A stretch of DNA of 64,000 nt from positions 1 to 64,000 of the forward strand of contig CALMWC010000016.1 of assembly GCA_937801655.1 (NCBI GenBank), given 5' to 3'. The notes under the pieces are model-generated. The model saw only the letters and a program-made list of their open reading frames with translations. It did not search any database and was not told where the DNA came from. This stretch comes from an uncultured Gammaproteobacteria bacterium. GTDB taxonomy: Bacteria; Pseudomonadota; Gammaproteobacteria; Steroidobacterales; UBA11654. This document shows positions 53,979 through 64,000 of this stretch, piece after piece. Both the position numbers and the translations under genes were made by a program. How positions within the stretch are numbered: the stretch's first letter is position 1; each line of letters opens with the position of its first letter.

Positions 53979-54003
53979 GATTATTGTTATTTCAACAATA
54001 ATC
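53979..54003 (-). other. 10-bp perfect inverted repeat (hairpin) at the tilS stop
   Basis: gattattgtt-atttc-aacaataatc; no clear T tract follows on either strand. Confidence 0.5.
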
Positions 54004-55345
54004 AATTTTGCTTAATAATCATTTTTTTATGCCAATTGACGACAAAGCCAGCTTCATTTTGAGATGCTACATAGTTTTGATTAAACCAAAGATCAGCCAC
54101 TGAGACTAGTTCATCTTGATAATAAATTAGTGGTATTTTATCTCTCATCCAAGGGAGTATCTGATTTTCTTGAAAAAGATTTTTTAGTGATTTATTAATA
54201 CGATGACCGATTGGTTTTATTAATTCTCCGCCTTGACGGTAAGAAATAGTCAATTTATTTTTGCATTTCTCAATAGAAAGACCATCGCCATGTATGAAAG
54301 TTGCTTCAATTGTTCCTATATTTTCTCCAAGATTAACTGTTTTACCAATTTCCCATGGAATTCTTACATCGACTTTATTGGGTTCTAGATCTGAGTTACT
54401 TAAGAAATATAAATGATTCTTATACTTTCTAATGCAATAATCTTTCCATGCAATCACAGACTTATCAGTTTCAGGATCAAGCATTTCTTTCAAACCATCT
54501 TGCAATGTTTTCATGGATGGAATACTCATTCCATTAGCTAAGATAATATAGCGGAGCATATTATTAGCTCTTTCAAATGATTTATCCAAAAGTTTAGCCA
54601 ATGGTAATTCATTCATATTCGCAATTGGACCTATATCTTCTTCAGCAATCTGATTTAGAATTTTTATATTCTGTGCTGATAATTGTGAAAGCCTAGAAAC
54701 TGATGAAGCAATCGATGGCCATCTTTCTCTAAATTGTGGAATAATCTTTTTCCTTAAAAAATTACGATCAAAATGAGTATCTTGGTTGCTTGAGTCTTCA
54801 ACCCATTTTAATTGATGCTCTTTTGCATAATCCATAACTGATGTTTTACTAACTTCTAGCATTGGCCTAAAAATAATGCCTTCACCAAATGAGTATTTTT
54901 CATTAATGCCTTGCAAACCATCCAGGCCAGTCCCTCTAGCCATTCTTAAAAAAACTGTTTCCATTTGATCTTCTTCATGATGAGCTGTTAATAAATACTC
55001 ATTTTCATATAATTTTTCTTTAAGTTTTTTATATCTTTCATCTCTAGCTGCTGCCTCAAGACCATAACCGTTATGGGTTACTTCCAGTGAGATTATTTCT
55101 ATATCAATTCCAAAGTTTTTACAAATTGATTTGCATGTTTTAGTCCATACTTTGGAGTTGTCCACTATATTATGATTGATATGTATAGCTCTTATTTGTG
55201 ATTTCTCGTCAATAATATTTTTCATGACGTGCAGAAGCACAGTTGAATCCATACCTCCACTAAAAGCTATGCAAAACTTATTAGGGAGAAGTGGCTTAAT
55301 TTGTCGTTCTATGATGTCTAGAGCTGAAGAAGTCTTTTTACTCAT
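54002..55345 (-). CDS. tilS: tRNA(Ile)-lysidine synthetase
   Basis: 'FCIAFSGGMDSTVLLHVM', 'LTAHHEEDQMETVFLRMARGTGLDGLQGI'. Confidence 0.95.
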   Translation of the reverse strand: MSKKTSSALDIIERQIKPLLPNKFCIAFSGGMDSTVLLHVMKNIIDEKSQIRAIHINHNIVDNSKVWTKTCKSICKNFGIDIEIISLEVTHNGYGLEAAARDERYKKLKEKLYENEYLLTAHHEEDQMETVFLRMARGTGLDGLQGINEKYSFGEGIIFRPMLEVSKTSVMDYAKEHQLKWVEDSSNQDTHFDRNFLRKKIIPQFRERWPSIASSVSRLSQLSAQNIKILNQIAEEDIGPIANMNELPLAKLLDKSFERANNMLRYIILANGMSIPSMKTLQDGLKEMLDPETDKSVIAWKDYCIRKYKNHLYFLSNSDLEPNKVDVRIPWEIGKTVNLGENIGTIEATFIHGDGLSIEKCKNKLTISYRQGGELIKPIGHRINKSLKNLFQENQILPWMRDKIPLIYYQDELVSVADLWFNQNYVASQNEAGFVVNWHKKMIIKQN

Positions 55346-55348
55346 AAA

Positions 55349-56308
55349 TCATATTTCCTTAAATTCTCCAATTTCTTTATATTTCACTCTTCTTCTATTT
55401 AATAAATCATCTATATCAATGGTTTTTAAATAATTGATTGTTTGTAAAACTTGTTTAGCTATCTCCTCATAAGTCTTCTCTGGATCTTTATGAAAACCTC
55501 CTATAGGCTCTTCTATAATTTTATCAACAAGGCCTAATTTTGATAAACTTTTTGAAGAGATTCCCATTGCTTCTGCTGCAGCATTTGTTTGCTCTTGATT
55601 CCTCCATAAAATACTGGAGCATGCCTCAGGAGAAATGACAGAATAAATACTATATTGCATCATAATAAGTGAATCGCCCATACCAATTGCTAGAGCACCT
55701 CCCGAGCCACCTTCTCCAATAACTAGGTTAATAATAGGTGTTCTCAGAGATGCCAATGTAAATAGATTTCTTGCAATAGCTTCACTTTGCCCTCTTTCTT
55801 CAGCACCAATTCCAGGGAAAGCTCCCGGTGTATCGATAATTGTAACGATTGGAATGGAAAATTTTTCAGCTAACTTCATCATTCTCAATGCTTTCCTATA
55901 ACCTTCAGGTTTAGGCATCCCATAATTTCTAAAAACTTTATCGTTTGTATGATCGCCTTTTTGCTGTGCTATAAATAACACAGACACATTCTCTATTGTT
56001 GCTAGCCCAGAAACAATAGAAGGGTCATCAGCAAACATTCTATCGCCATGTAATTCTTGAAAATTATCAGCAATTGCATGAATAACATTGACAGATTTAG
56101 GCCTCTTAGGATGCCTTGAAAGTTGAGCTACTTGCCACTCTGAAAGATCAGAGAAGATATTATTTGTAAGTTTATTGCATTTTGCATTTAGTTTTTCTAT
56201 TTCATCATCCAATTCAACAGATGAATCATCCTTAGAAGCTAATATTTTTAGCTCCTCAATTCTTCTTTCTAACTCTATTATTGGTTTTTCAAAATCTAAA
56301 AAATCCAT
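55349..56308 (-). CDS. accA: Acetyl-CoA carboxylase carboxyltransferase alpha subunit
   Basis: 319 aa; 'PEGYRKALRMMKLAEKFSIPIVTIIDTPGAFPGIGAEERGQSEAIARNL'. Confidence 0.98.
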   Translation of the reverse strand: MDFLDFEKPIIELERRIEELKILASKDDSSVELDDEIEKLNAKCNKLTNNIFSDLSEWQVAQLSRHPKRPKSVNVIHAIADNFQELHGDRMFADDPSIVSGLATIENVSVLFIAQQKGDHTNDKVFRNYGMPKPEGYRKALRMMKLAEKFSIPIVTIIDTPGAFPGIGAEERGQSEAIARNLFTLASLRTPIINLVIGEGGSGGALAIGMGDSLIMMQYSIYSVISPEACSSILWRNQEQTNAAAEAMGISSKSLSKLGLVDKIIEEPIGGFHKDPEKTYEEIAKQVLQTINYLKTIDIDDLLNRRRVKYKEIGEFKEI

Positions 56309-56360
56309 ACTCGATAACTCTTATAAAATTAACCCTATTCTACAATAGAACTAATAAAAA

Positions 56361-59300
56361 TTAATTCCTAGTTAAGAATTGGAAATTATCAATACCAAAC
56401 TCAGCCGTCAAAAGCTCTCTTAGTTGCTTTGAAGGATTAACAGTCCATTGGTCTCCAAACTGGAGTTTAATTTCATCAACATCATTTCTATAGCTGAGTT
56501 TAATCTTGCATTTTCCAGGTGTATGGGATTCTAATAATTTTTTTAACTTCTGAGGATTGAATCTAGGATCGCATTTAATCATTAATGTTTGGGCTTTCTT
56601 TTGTATCAACTCTTCCAAATCGATTGCCTCTTCCGCTACAAATTGCCATAAGTCTGCAAATCTATCAAACCTAAGCTTACCTTTTAAATGGAGTATTTTT
56701 TGATCTTGAATCAGCTCTCCAAAAGTCTCTCTTCTCTCCCCAAAAACGATAGCCTCAAGCACAGCTGTTCCATCCTCGACCTTAAAAACAATATTATTTC
56801 CCCTTCTTTTTGGTTCCATAATTAAGCCAGCTATCTCAATATATGATTCATTACTATAGCCATTATTATTTTTATCTGAATCCATCATTTTCTTAAGAGT
56901 AGACAGGCTGGATTTAGTCATGTGTTTAGAATCATTCCTATAAGAGTCAAAGGGATGCCCACTAAAATAAAAGCCAAGGCTTTGATACTCTCTATGCAAT
57001 AATTCTTCCAAGCTCCATTCCCTTGTTATTTCTAATTTTGGCTCTGATTCTTCAACATTAGACTCAGAATAAAATAAATTTGATTGCCCAGTCTGTTCCT
57101 CCATTGCCATACGATTAGAATAGTTAAGACCGATCTTAATAGCATTCATTAATGTGGCTCTATTCTCATCCAAACAATCTAGAGCACCACTTTTAATTAA
57201 ACTTTCTAATGTTCGTTTTGATATTTTCGCTTCATTGAGTCTTTTAGTGAAATCAAACAAGTTTTTATACCGACCATTAGTCTTTCTTTCATGTTCAATG
57301 GATTCTGCTACTAACTTTCCAATACCTTTGATTGCTCCTAATGCATATCGAATTTTCCCTGGCTCCTCAACTATAAAATTGAAATCCGAATGATTGATAC
57401 ACGGTCCTAAGATTTGGATATTGAAATCAGTATCAATGCAATCCTCCTTCAGCCTAATTAGTTTATCTGTATTATCCATATCAGCTGACATTGAAGCTGC
57501 ATAAAATGAATCAGTATGATGCTTTTTTAGCCATGCTGTTTGATAAGCAATCATTGCATAAGAAACGGAATGAGATTTATTGAAGCCATAACCTGCAAAC
57601 TTCTCAATTAAATCAAATATTCTTTTGGCTGCAGACTCTTTAACATTATTTTTTACTGCCCCTTGTATAAATATATCTTTTTGCTTAGTCATTTCTTCAG
57701 GAATTTTCTTACCCATAGCTTTTCTTAAAATATCAGCACTTCCTTGGGAGTAGTTAGCTAACTTCTGAGCTATCTGCATGACCTGTTCTTGGTAAACAAT
57801 AACACCGTATGTAGGTTTTAATATGGCTTCTAATGTTGGATGAAGATAATCGATAATTTGAGACTGCCCACTTTTTCTTCGTTCAATAAAGTCATCAACC
57901 ATCCCAGATTGTAATGGGCCTGGTCGAAACAATGCAACCAAAGCAACAATATCATCGAATCTAGACGGTTTCATTCTTTTAATTAGATCCCTCATACCAC
58001 TAGATTCAAGTTGAAATATACCTACCGTTTTTGATGAAGAAAGAAGCTTATAAGTGCCTTTATCATCCAAAGGTAATTTCCTAATATCCAAATTACTATC
58101 GTTCTTTTTATTAATTAGATCCACAGCTTTCTGAATAACTGTAAGTGTTTTCAAACCTAAAAAATCAAATTTTATCAAGCCTATAGATTCAGCATCATCT
58201 TTATCAAATTGTGTTACCGTTCCAACTTCTTCATCCACTTTATAAAGTGGCATAAAGTCTGATAAATTACTTGGGGCAATAACGACTCCACCGGCATGTG
58301 TTCCAGCATTTCTAACGAGTCCTTCAAGCTTCAATGAAAGATCCATCATGGCTTCAACTTCCTCATCATTTTCATATTTCTCTGCAAGTTCAGAGGATTT
58401 CTTTAATGCATCGTTTAAAGTAATACCAATATCAAAAGGTATGAGTTTTGCTACTTGATCAACCATTCCATATGGGTATCCTAGTATTCTTCCTACATCT
58501 CTTAAAACTGCTTTTGCGGATAATGTTCCGTATGTTATGATCTGTGAAACCATTTCAGTACCGTACTTTTCAGAAACATATTGAATCACTGAATCTCTAC
58601 CATTAACACAAAAATCAATATCAAAATCAGGCATAGATACTCTTTCAGGATTAAGAAACCTTTCAAAGATAAGATCATACTTCATTGGATCAATATCACT
58701 GATGTCTAAACAATAAGCTACTAATGATCCAGGCCCTGAGCCTCTTCCAGGCCCTACAGGTATATTATTTACTCTCGACCATTTAACAAAGTCAGAAACA
58801 ATTAAAAAATAACCTGAAAAACCGGTGCTATGAATAATCTTGAGTTCACTTTCGAGTCTCGCTTCATATAATTCTTTCTGATCTATAGGTATATTTTCTA
58901 ATTCTGAGAGTCCTTTTCTCGCCTCTTCACTTAAATAATCTTCAATTGTATAGTTTTCAGGTGTATCAAAATGAGGCAATACATGATCTACATTTTCAAA
59001 ACCAAAATTACACATTTTAGCAACTTCATTAGCATTTGATATTGCTTCAGGAATTTCAGAAAATAGAGATTCCATCTGACTATAGTTCTTAAAGAATTGT
59101 TGATTTGTATATTTAACCACTCGATTTCTATCATCCATTACTGTAGCTTGATCAATGCAAACTCTTGCATCCAAGGCAATGAATTCTTCCTCTTTTAAAA
59201 ATTTTGGATTGTTTAATGCAATAAGAGGGATTTGATGCTTTGAAGATAATGCGACACTTTTACTAAAGAGTTCTTCTTCTCTTTCTCTATTGATCTTAGT

Positions 59301-59825
59301 AACGCCAAGAAAAAAGTTTTCATCAAAATGAGTTTTTAGAAAACTGACTTGTTTTTCAACTTCATTTTCTTTATCTGAAAGCATTAAACTTTGAATAATG
59401 CCTTCATGGTAAGCTGAAATAGCAATTAAACCTTTTACATTATTTTTATTCAGCCATTTCATATTAACTCTGGCTTCACCTGCACTATAGCCATCAATAT
59501 AAGACCTTGTTATCAAATGAGATAAATTTTTATAACCCAATTGATCTTTGCATAATAAAATTAATTTACAATCAGATTTACTAGATTCAAACTCAACTGA
59601 TAAAGTTACCCCTATGATGGGTTTGATTCCTTTCTTAATTGCACTTTTGTAAACTTTATAAGCAGAAAATAAATTACCATGATCTGCAATACCAACAGCT
59701 GGGATTTCATCATTAAGGCATTGATCAAGCAGTTGCTCTATTCGAACTACACTTTTACCTATTGAGTATTCAGTATTAACATCTAAATGAATAAAAGTAG
59801 GTTTTTTTAATTCTTTTTCAGTCAT
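56361..59825 (-). CDS. dnaE: DNA polymerase III alpha subunit
   Basis: 1154 aa; PHP domain, 'VGPGRGSGPGSLVAYCLDISDIDPMKYDLIFERFLNPERVSMPDFDIDFC'. Confidence 0.98.
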   Translation of the reverse strand: MTEKELKKPTFIHLDVNTEYSIGKSVVRIEQLLDQCLNDEIPAVGIADHGNLFSAYKVYKSAIKKGIKPIIGVTLSVEFESSKSDCKLILLCKDQLGYKNLSHLITRSYIDGYSAGEARVNMKWLNKNNVKGLIAISAYHEGIIQSLMLSDKENEVEKQVSFLKTHFDENFFLGVTKINREREEELFSKSVALSSKHQIPLIALNNPKFLKEEEFIALDARVCIDQATVMDDRNRVVKYTNQQFFKNYSQMESLFSEIPEAISNANEVAKMCNFGFENVDHVLPHFDTPENYTIEDYLSEEARKGLSELENIPIDQKELYEARLESELKIIHSTGFSGYFLIVSDFVKWSRVNNIPVGPGRGSGPGSLVAYCLDISDIDPMKYDLIFERFLNPERVSMPDFDIDFCVNGRDSVIQYVSEKYGTEMVSQIITYGTLSAKAVLRDVGRILGYPYGMVDQVAKLIPFDIGITLNDALKKSSELAEKYENDEEVEAMMDLSLKLEGLVRNAGTHAGGVVIAPSNLSDFMPLYKVDEEVGTVTQFDKDDAESIGLIKFDFLGLKTLTVIQKAVDLINKKNDSNLDIRKLPLDDKGTYKLLSSSKTVGIFQLESSGMRDLIKRMKPSRFDDIVALVALFRPGPLQSGMVDDFIERRKSGQSQIIDYLHPTLEAILKPTYGVIVYQEQVMQIAQKLANYSQGSADILRKAMGKKIPEEMTKQKDIFIQGAVKNNVKESAAKRIFDLIEKFAGYGFNKSHSVSYAMIAYQTAWLKKHHTDSFYAASMSADMDNTDKLIRLKEDCIDTDFNIQILGPCINHSDFNFIVEEPGKIRYALGAIKGIGKLVAESIEHERKTNGRYKNLFDFTKRLNEAKISKRTLESLIKSGALDCLDENRATLMNAIKIGLNYSNRMAMEEQTGQSNLFYSESNVEESEPKLEITREWSLEELLHREYQSLGFYFSGHPFDSYRNDSKHMTKSSLSTLKKMMDSDKNNNGYSNESYIEIAGLIMEPKRRGNNIVFKVEDGTAVLEAIVFGERRETFGELIQDQKILHLKGKLRFDRFADLWQFVAEEAIDLEELIQKKAQTLMIKCDPRFNPQKLKKLLESHTPGKCKIKLSYRNDVDEIKLQFGDQWTVNPSKQLRELLTAEFGIDNFQFLTRN

Positions 59826-60387
59826 ACAACTCAGGTTTAAAAGTCAATCTATGTATAGGGGTTGGTCCGTGTATAAGAATAGCATCTAAATGCTCTTTTG
59901 TTGGATATCCTTTATTTCTATCAAACCCATAATGTGGATATATAAGATGCATTTCTCTCATATAATGATCTCGTGTAACTTTAGCCATAATTGATGCTGC
60001 TGATATACAAGGATAGATCTTATCGCCACCTATTTTTGACTCTATTTTTATTTGTAATTTTTTATCAATCTCAGGGCATTGATTTCCATCTACATAGACC
60101 TTTATGTATTCATTTTTTAGCTTTTCAATGGCTCTCTTCATTGAAAGCATTGTTGCATTGAGAATATTGATTTTATCAATCTCAAGATGTGAAGCAGAAC
60201 CAATGGTGTAATCCAGTGACATCGATTTAATAATGGTAAATAACTCTTCTCTTTTCTTTTCACTTAGCAATTTAGAGTCTCTTAAGCCTAAAATAGGATT
60301 ATCTTGGTCCAAAATAACAGCAGAAGAAATGACTGGTCCAGCCAAACATCCTCTTCCTACCTCATCCACACCAGCTAGAAATTCCAT
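59818..60387 (-). CDS. rnhB: Ribonuclease HII
   Basis: 'LAGVDEVGRGCLAGPVISSAVIL', 'SAASIMAKVTRDHYM'. Confidence 0.97.
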   Translation of the reverse strand: MEFLAGVDEVGRGCLAGPVISSAVILDQDNPILGLRDSKLLSEKKREELFTIIKSMSLDYTIGSASHLEIDKINILNATMLSMKRAIEKLKNEYIKVYVDGNQCPEIDKKLQIKIESKIGGDKIYPCISAASIMAKVTRDHYMREMHLIYPHYGFDRNKGYPTKEHLDAILIHGPTPIHRLTFKPELYD

Positions 60388-60393
60388 ATTAAC

Positions 60394-61578
60394 TTATTGT
60401 GTATTTTTAATGGGTGTAATTAATTCCATTATAGCTTCAGCACCATGACTGGTTGAATTAGATACTAAATTTTCATGCATGAGATCAAACTTACTAATCA
60501 ATTTATCTTTTCTTTGACTATTAGAAAGCCACTTTAGTGATTCTTGGTAAATATTGTTTGGTGTAAAATTATCTTGAATTAACTCTGGAACAATTTCATC
60601 ATCAAATAATATATTAGGCAATGCTGCATATTTAGTTTTAACTAGATTAAATATCTTGAGAAAGTAATATGTCGCATTCGACATTCTGTATACAACGATC
60701 ATTGGTTTTTTATGCAATGCTGCCTGTAGTGTTGAAGTACCAGACTTAGTTATTACTAAATTCGATGCCGAAATTGCCTTTGTTGAATTTTTAGTAAAAT
60801 GAAACTTCTTAGATAATTTAGGTTTACTGTGTTTTAGTATCTCTTCAGATTCACTAAAAACAGTTGGCACTATAAATTGTATATCGCCATTATTATTTTT
60901 ATTTGATTCTTGTTCTATTAATTCTGCAGCTTCAAATAAAATTTCCATATGCTGATTAATTTCTGCTTTTCTACTTCCAGGCATTATTGCGATTAGTGTT
61001 TCTGTTTGAATTCCTAAATCTCTTCTAACGGATAACATATCAATGTTTTTCTCAATTGATTTTGCTAGTGGATGACCAATAAATTTAGTATTAATACTAT
61101 GTTTTTTCAGTAACTCTTCTTCAAAAGGAAATAAACATAATAATAAATCAACGGATTCTTTTATAGTTTTGACTCGTCCTTCTCTCCATGCCCAAAAACT
61201 AGGAGCAACCATATGTATGGTTTTTATATTCTTTTTTTTAAGTTTTTTTTCTAAGCCTAAATTAAAATCTGGATAGTCAATTCCTATAAAAGCATCAGGG
61301 GGGTTATCCAAGATCTTTTTAAAAAGTTTATTTCTAATGCCTAATATTCTAGGTAAATGTCTCAATACACCAAAAATACCCATCACAGAAAGTTCTGAAA
61401 CATGGAACCAAGGAACACATCCAGCTTTAATCATCTCTGGACCAGCAATTCCTTCAAACCTATGGTCAGGATTATCTTTTTTTAATGCGTTTATCAGTTC
61501 ACATCCTAAGATATCTCCAGAAGGTTCGCCTGCTACTATTACAAAATAAGACACGGTTATTAAGAATTTACCTAACAA
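60394..61578 (-). CDS. lpxB: Lipid-A-disaccharide synthase
   Basis: 'VIVAGEPSGDILGCELINAL', 'AIMPGSRKAEI', 'TKSGTSTLQAAL'. The true start may be the GTG near 61554. Confidence 0.96.
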   Translation of the reverse strand: MLGKFLITVSYFVIVAGEPSGDILGCELINALKKDNPDHRFEGIAGPEMIKAGCVPWFHVSELSVMGIFGVLRHLPRILGIRNKLFKKILDNPPDAFIGIDYPDFNLGLEKKLKKKNIKTIHMVAPSFWAWREGRVKTIKESVDLLLCLFPFEEELLKKHSINTKFIGHPLAKSIEKNIDMLSVRRDLGIQTETLIAIMPGSRKAEINQHMEILFEAAELIEQESNKNNNGDIQFIVPTVFSESEEILKHSKPKLSKKFHFTKNSTKAISASNLVITKSGTSTLQAALHKKPMIVVYRMSNATYYFLKIFNLVKTKYAALPNILFDDEIVPELIQDNFTPNNIYQESLKWLSNSQRKDKLISKFDLMHENLVSNSTSHGAEAIMELITPIKNTQ

Positions 61579-62344
61579 TGCCTCTGGAAGACTGATTTAG
61601 AAAATCAATCATAACTGTTACTTCATCTGAGATCTCAGTCAGTGAAGAGATTTTTTCTATTGCTTCCTCTATTCTTAAATCTGATTTATACAAATATTTG
61701 TATGCATTTTTTATATTTCTTATTTGTTTTTCTGAAAAATCTCTTCTTTTTAATCCTTCTATATTGATACTTCTGGGTTTTGCTGGTTGCCCCATCACTA
61801 CTACATAAGGTGGTAAATCTCTGGCAATGCCAGAATACATTCCTAGAAAACTATGGCTTCCTATTTTACAAAATTGATGAGCTCCTGAAAAACCCCCAAA
61901 AATAACAAAATCACCCACAGTTACATGTCCTCCTAAGGTAGTATTATTAGCAAATATTGTATGATTACTAATTTGACAATCATGAGCGATATGCACATAA
62001 GCCATAATCCAATTATCATTTCCCAAACGAGTAATACCAACATCCTGTGAGGTACCTTTATTTATAGTGGTATATTCCCTAATTGTATTACGATCGCCTA
62101 TCTCAACTTTTGTGTCTTCATTATCAAATTTTTTATCTTGTGGATCATCTCCAATGGATACGAATGAATAGATGTGATTATCTTCGCCTATAGTCGTTGA
62201 GCCTTTTATAATAACGTGAGAATCAATAACAGAGCTCTCCCCTATTGTCACCTCAGGACCAATAATTGAATATGGGCCAACACTGACATTATCAGCTAAA
62301 TTTGCATTCTCAGAAACTATGGCTGTTTTATGTATCAGACTCAT
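61568..62344 (-). CDS. lpxA: UDP-N-acetylglucosamine acyltransferase
   Basis: Hexapeptide repeats, 'TIREYTTINKGTSQDVGITRLGNDNWIMAYVHIAHDCQI'. Confidence 0.97.
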   Translation of the reverse strand: MSLIHKTAIVSENANLADNVSVGPYSIIGPEVTIGESSVIDSHVIIKGSTTIGEDNHIYSFVSIGDDPQDKKFDNEDTKVEIGDRNTIREYTTINKGTSQDVGITRLGNDNWIMAYVHIAHDCQISNHTIFANNTTLGGHVTVGDFVIFGGFSGAHQFCKIGSHSFLGMYSGIARDLPPYVVVMGQPAKPRSINIEGLKRRDFSEKQIRNIKNAYKYLYKSDLRIEEAIEKISSLTEISDEVTVMIDFLNQSSRGIVR

Positions 62345-63371
62345 TATCTTCTTTTTTTTTGATACTCGATATGATCGACTTTAATTTACTCAAGCTTCTG
62401 AATATTGCTACGTTTTTTTGCCAGACAGTTGTTTTTTGATGGGGAAAAAGATTACTTGAATAAACGCCTGGTTCTTTTATTGATTTCATTACAGCTGTCC
62501 TGCCAGTAAGAGTTGTATGATCTGCAATCTCAATATGCCCAGTGATGGACACATTGCCACTTATTTTACAATGTTTTCCAATAATTGAACTGCCTGCTAT
62601 TTGACTATTAGCAACAATTGCTGTGTGTTCACCAATAATTACGTTATGACCTACCTGAATGAGATTATCTAATTTAACACCATTTTTTAATTGAGTGTCT
62701 GTCATAGTGCCTCGATCAATTGTGGTGTTAGCTCCTATCTCTACATCATTGCCAATTTTGACAGACCCAGTTTGAGGAACTTTAACCCATTGTGAATTTT
62801 CATCCTCTGAAAACCCAAAACCATCAGCACCAATAACAGCCCCTGAATTTATTATAGCTCTCGAACCAATAGTGGAATGATTCAGAACCATTACACCAGG
62901 TCCAATCCACGAATTATCACCAATCGATGATTTGGAAGTAATAACTGCATTAGCACCTATAAAAACAGACTTGCCAAGTTTGACACCTTTTCCAATATAT
63001 ACCCCTGCTTGAATTGAGCAACTTGACGGTACTGTTGCTGAATCTTCAATTACGGCAGAAGGATGGGAGCCTATCTCAAAGTCTTTAGACTTTTCAAAGT
63101 ATGATGCAATTTTTGCAAAGGCTAAATAGGGATTATCAGTAATCAAGGCTGCTGTTGGACAATTTTCAAGATCCTTATTTTTAAGAATCACTGCGCCAGC
63201 TTTTGTGTATTTTAGAAAAGACTTATACTTATCATTTGATAAAAAAGCAATAGAACTGCTATTAGCATCCTCTAGTGAGGATACTTTAGAGATTAGAACT
63301 TTTGGGTCTCCACTAAGTTCACAACCATATCTAGAGGCTAATTCTTCCAGATTGATTGTAATATCAGGCAA
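62328..63371 (-). CDS. lpxD: UDP-3-O-acylglucosamine N-acyltransferase
   Basis: 'SGAVIGADGFGFSEDENSQWVKVPQTGSVKIGNDVEIGANTTIDRGTM'. Confidence 0.97.
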   Translation of the reverse strand: MPDITINLEELASRYGCELSGDPKVLISKVSSLEDANSSSIAFLSNDKYKSFLKYTKAGAVILKNKDLENCPTAALITDNPYLAFAKIASYFEKSKDFEIGSHPSAVIEDSATVPSSCSIQAGVYIGKGVKLGKSVFIGANAVITSKSSIGDNSWIGPGVMVLNHSTIGSRAIINSGAVIGADGFGFSEDENSQWVKVPQTGSVKIGNDVEIGANTTIDRGTMTDTQLKNGVKLDNLIQVGHNVIIGEHTAIVANSQIAGSSIIGKHCKISGNVSITGHIEIADHTTLTGRTAVMKSIKEPGVYSSNLFPHQKTTVWQKNVAIFRSLSKLKSIISSIKKKEDNESDT

Positions 63372-63403
63372 AAATGTCTCCTTAGTTAATTTTTTTAATT
63401 AAC

Positions 63404-63970
63404 TTAGCCGCCCGATTTCATATCTTGAAAGTTTTTCTCTAAAACCTTTGCAATTTCATTGGTGATATCAACAGAAGCTCCTTTGTAGAGAGTCCCTCCA
63501 TTCAAAATAGTATTCTGACTTATTCGTCCTTCATTAATAATGAGATCATAACCATTATCTCTTCCAAATTTATTGACTTCATTGATAATCTCAACAAGTA
63601 TTTTATTTGACTCAATTGCAGCACGATTTTGCTGATCTTCTTGTATACTTTTAACTAAATACTCTAACTCTCTTTGGTCTTTTTGTAATTGAAGCTGTGC
63701 ATTTTGTCTTTCATCATTACTTAAAGCTAAATTATCTTTAGTTAAATTTTCACGCCCTGTATTAAATGCGGACTCTTTAGCAGTAATATCCCTAACTCTA
63801 GGTGCAAACTCTTCTTCAATTGCAGATTGCATATCTTGAGCTTGAGGTGACTCATTAATAAGCTTGTTCATATCAACAACACCTATTTTAGCCTGTCCAA
63901 TATCTTGAGCCTGAATTGGGTGAATTAAAATTAATGCAGCCATCATTGTAAATAAATATTTTAATCTCAT
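63404..63970 (-). CDS. skp: OmpH/Skp-family periplasmic chaperone
   Basis: Signal peptide, 'IGVVDMNKLINESPQAQDMQSAIEEEF', coiled coil, 'YDLIINEG'; upstream of lpxD. Confidence 0.92.
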   Translation of the reverse strand: MRLKYLFTMMAALILIHPIQAQDIGQAKIGVVDMNKLINESPQAQDMQSAIEEEFAPRVRDITAKESAFNTGRENLTKDNLALSNDERQNAQLQLQKDQRELEYLVKSIQEDQQNRAAIESNKILVEIINEVNKFGRDNGYDLIINEGRISQNTILNGGTLYKGASVDITNEIAKVLEKNFQDMKSGG

Positions 63971-64000
63971 CTTATTTGTCCTTTATTAATTGAATAAAAC

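Overview
This 64 kb window looks like chromosomal core genome from an AT-rich, densely packed gammaproteobacterium, possibly a streamlined marine lineage (inference from composition and synteny only). I found no prophage, IS element, CRISPR array, rRNA or tRNA. Recognisable blocks: serS(partial)-VanZ-lolA-ftsK divergent from trxB-infA; fabH-plsX-rpmF-yceD; rne; kdsB-lpxK-msbA; lolCDE-like genes; mfd/nagZ; acpS-pdxJ; sdhCDAB-sdhE-lepA-lepB-rnc-era-recO; lysS-prfB; surE/ftsB/eno/kdsA/pyrG; tilS-accA-dnaE-rnhB-lpxB-lpxA-lpxD-skp. The main accessory region is a ~6 kb arginine/citrulline/ornithine catabolic island (about 28.2-34.1 kb) placed between pdxJ and recO. It encodes a plant-type (ALDH12-like) P5C dehydrogenase, ornithine aminotransferase, a CtlX-like citrulline hydrolase, an agmatinase/arginase-family enzyme, and a frameshifted diaminopropionate ammonia-lyase. 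Other points to check: ftsK appears to lack any ATG/GTG/TTG start for its conserved N-terminus and probably uses ATT; rne has a 54-nt tandem-repeat tail interrupted by a 1-nt deletion; rne has a long hairpin-rich leader; prfB has the classic programmed +1 frameshift site; a Lpp-like lipoprotein sits tail-to-tail with an L,D-transpeptidase; a phage/MGME1-like exonuclease lies next to prfB; and fabZ is missing between lpxD and lpxA. All names come from reading the translated sequences against remembered family motifs; no database search was run.
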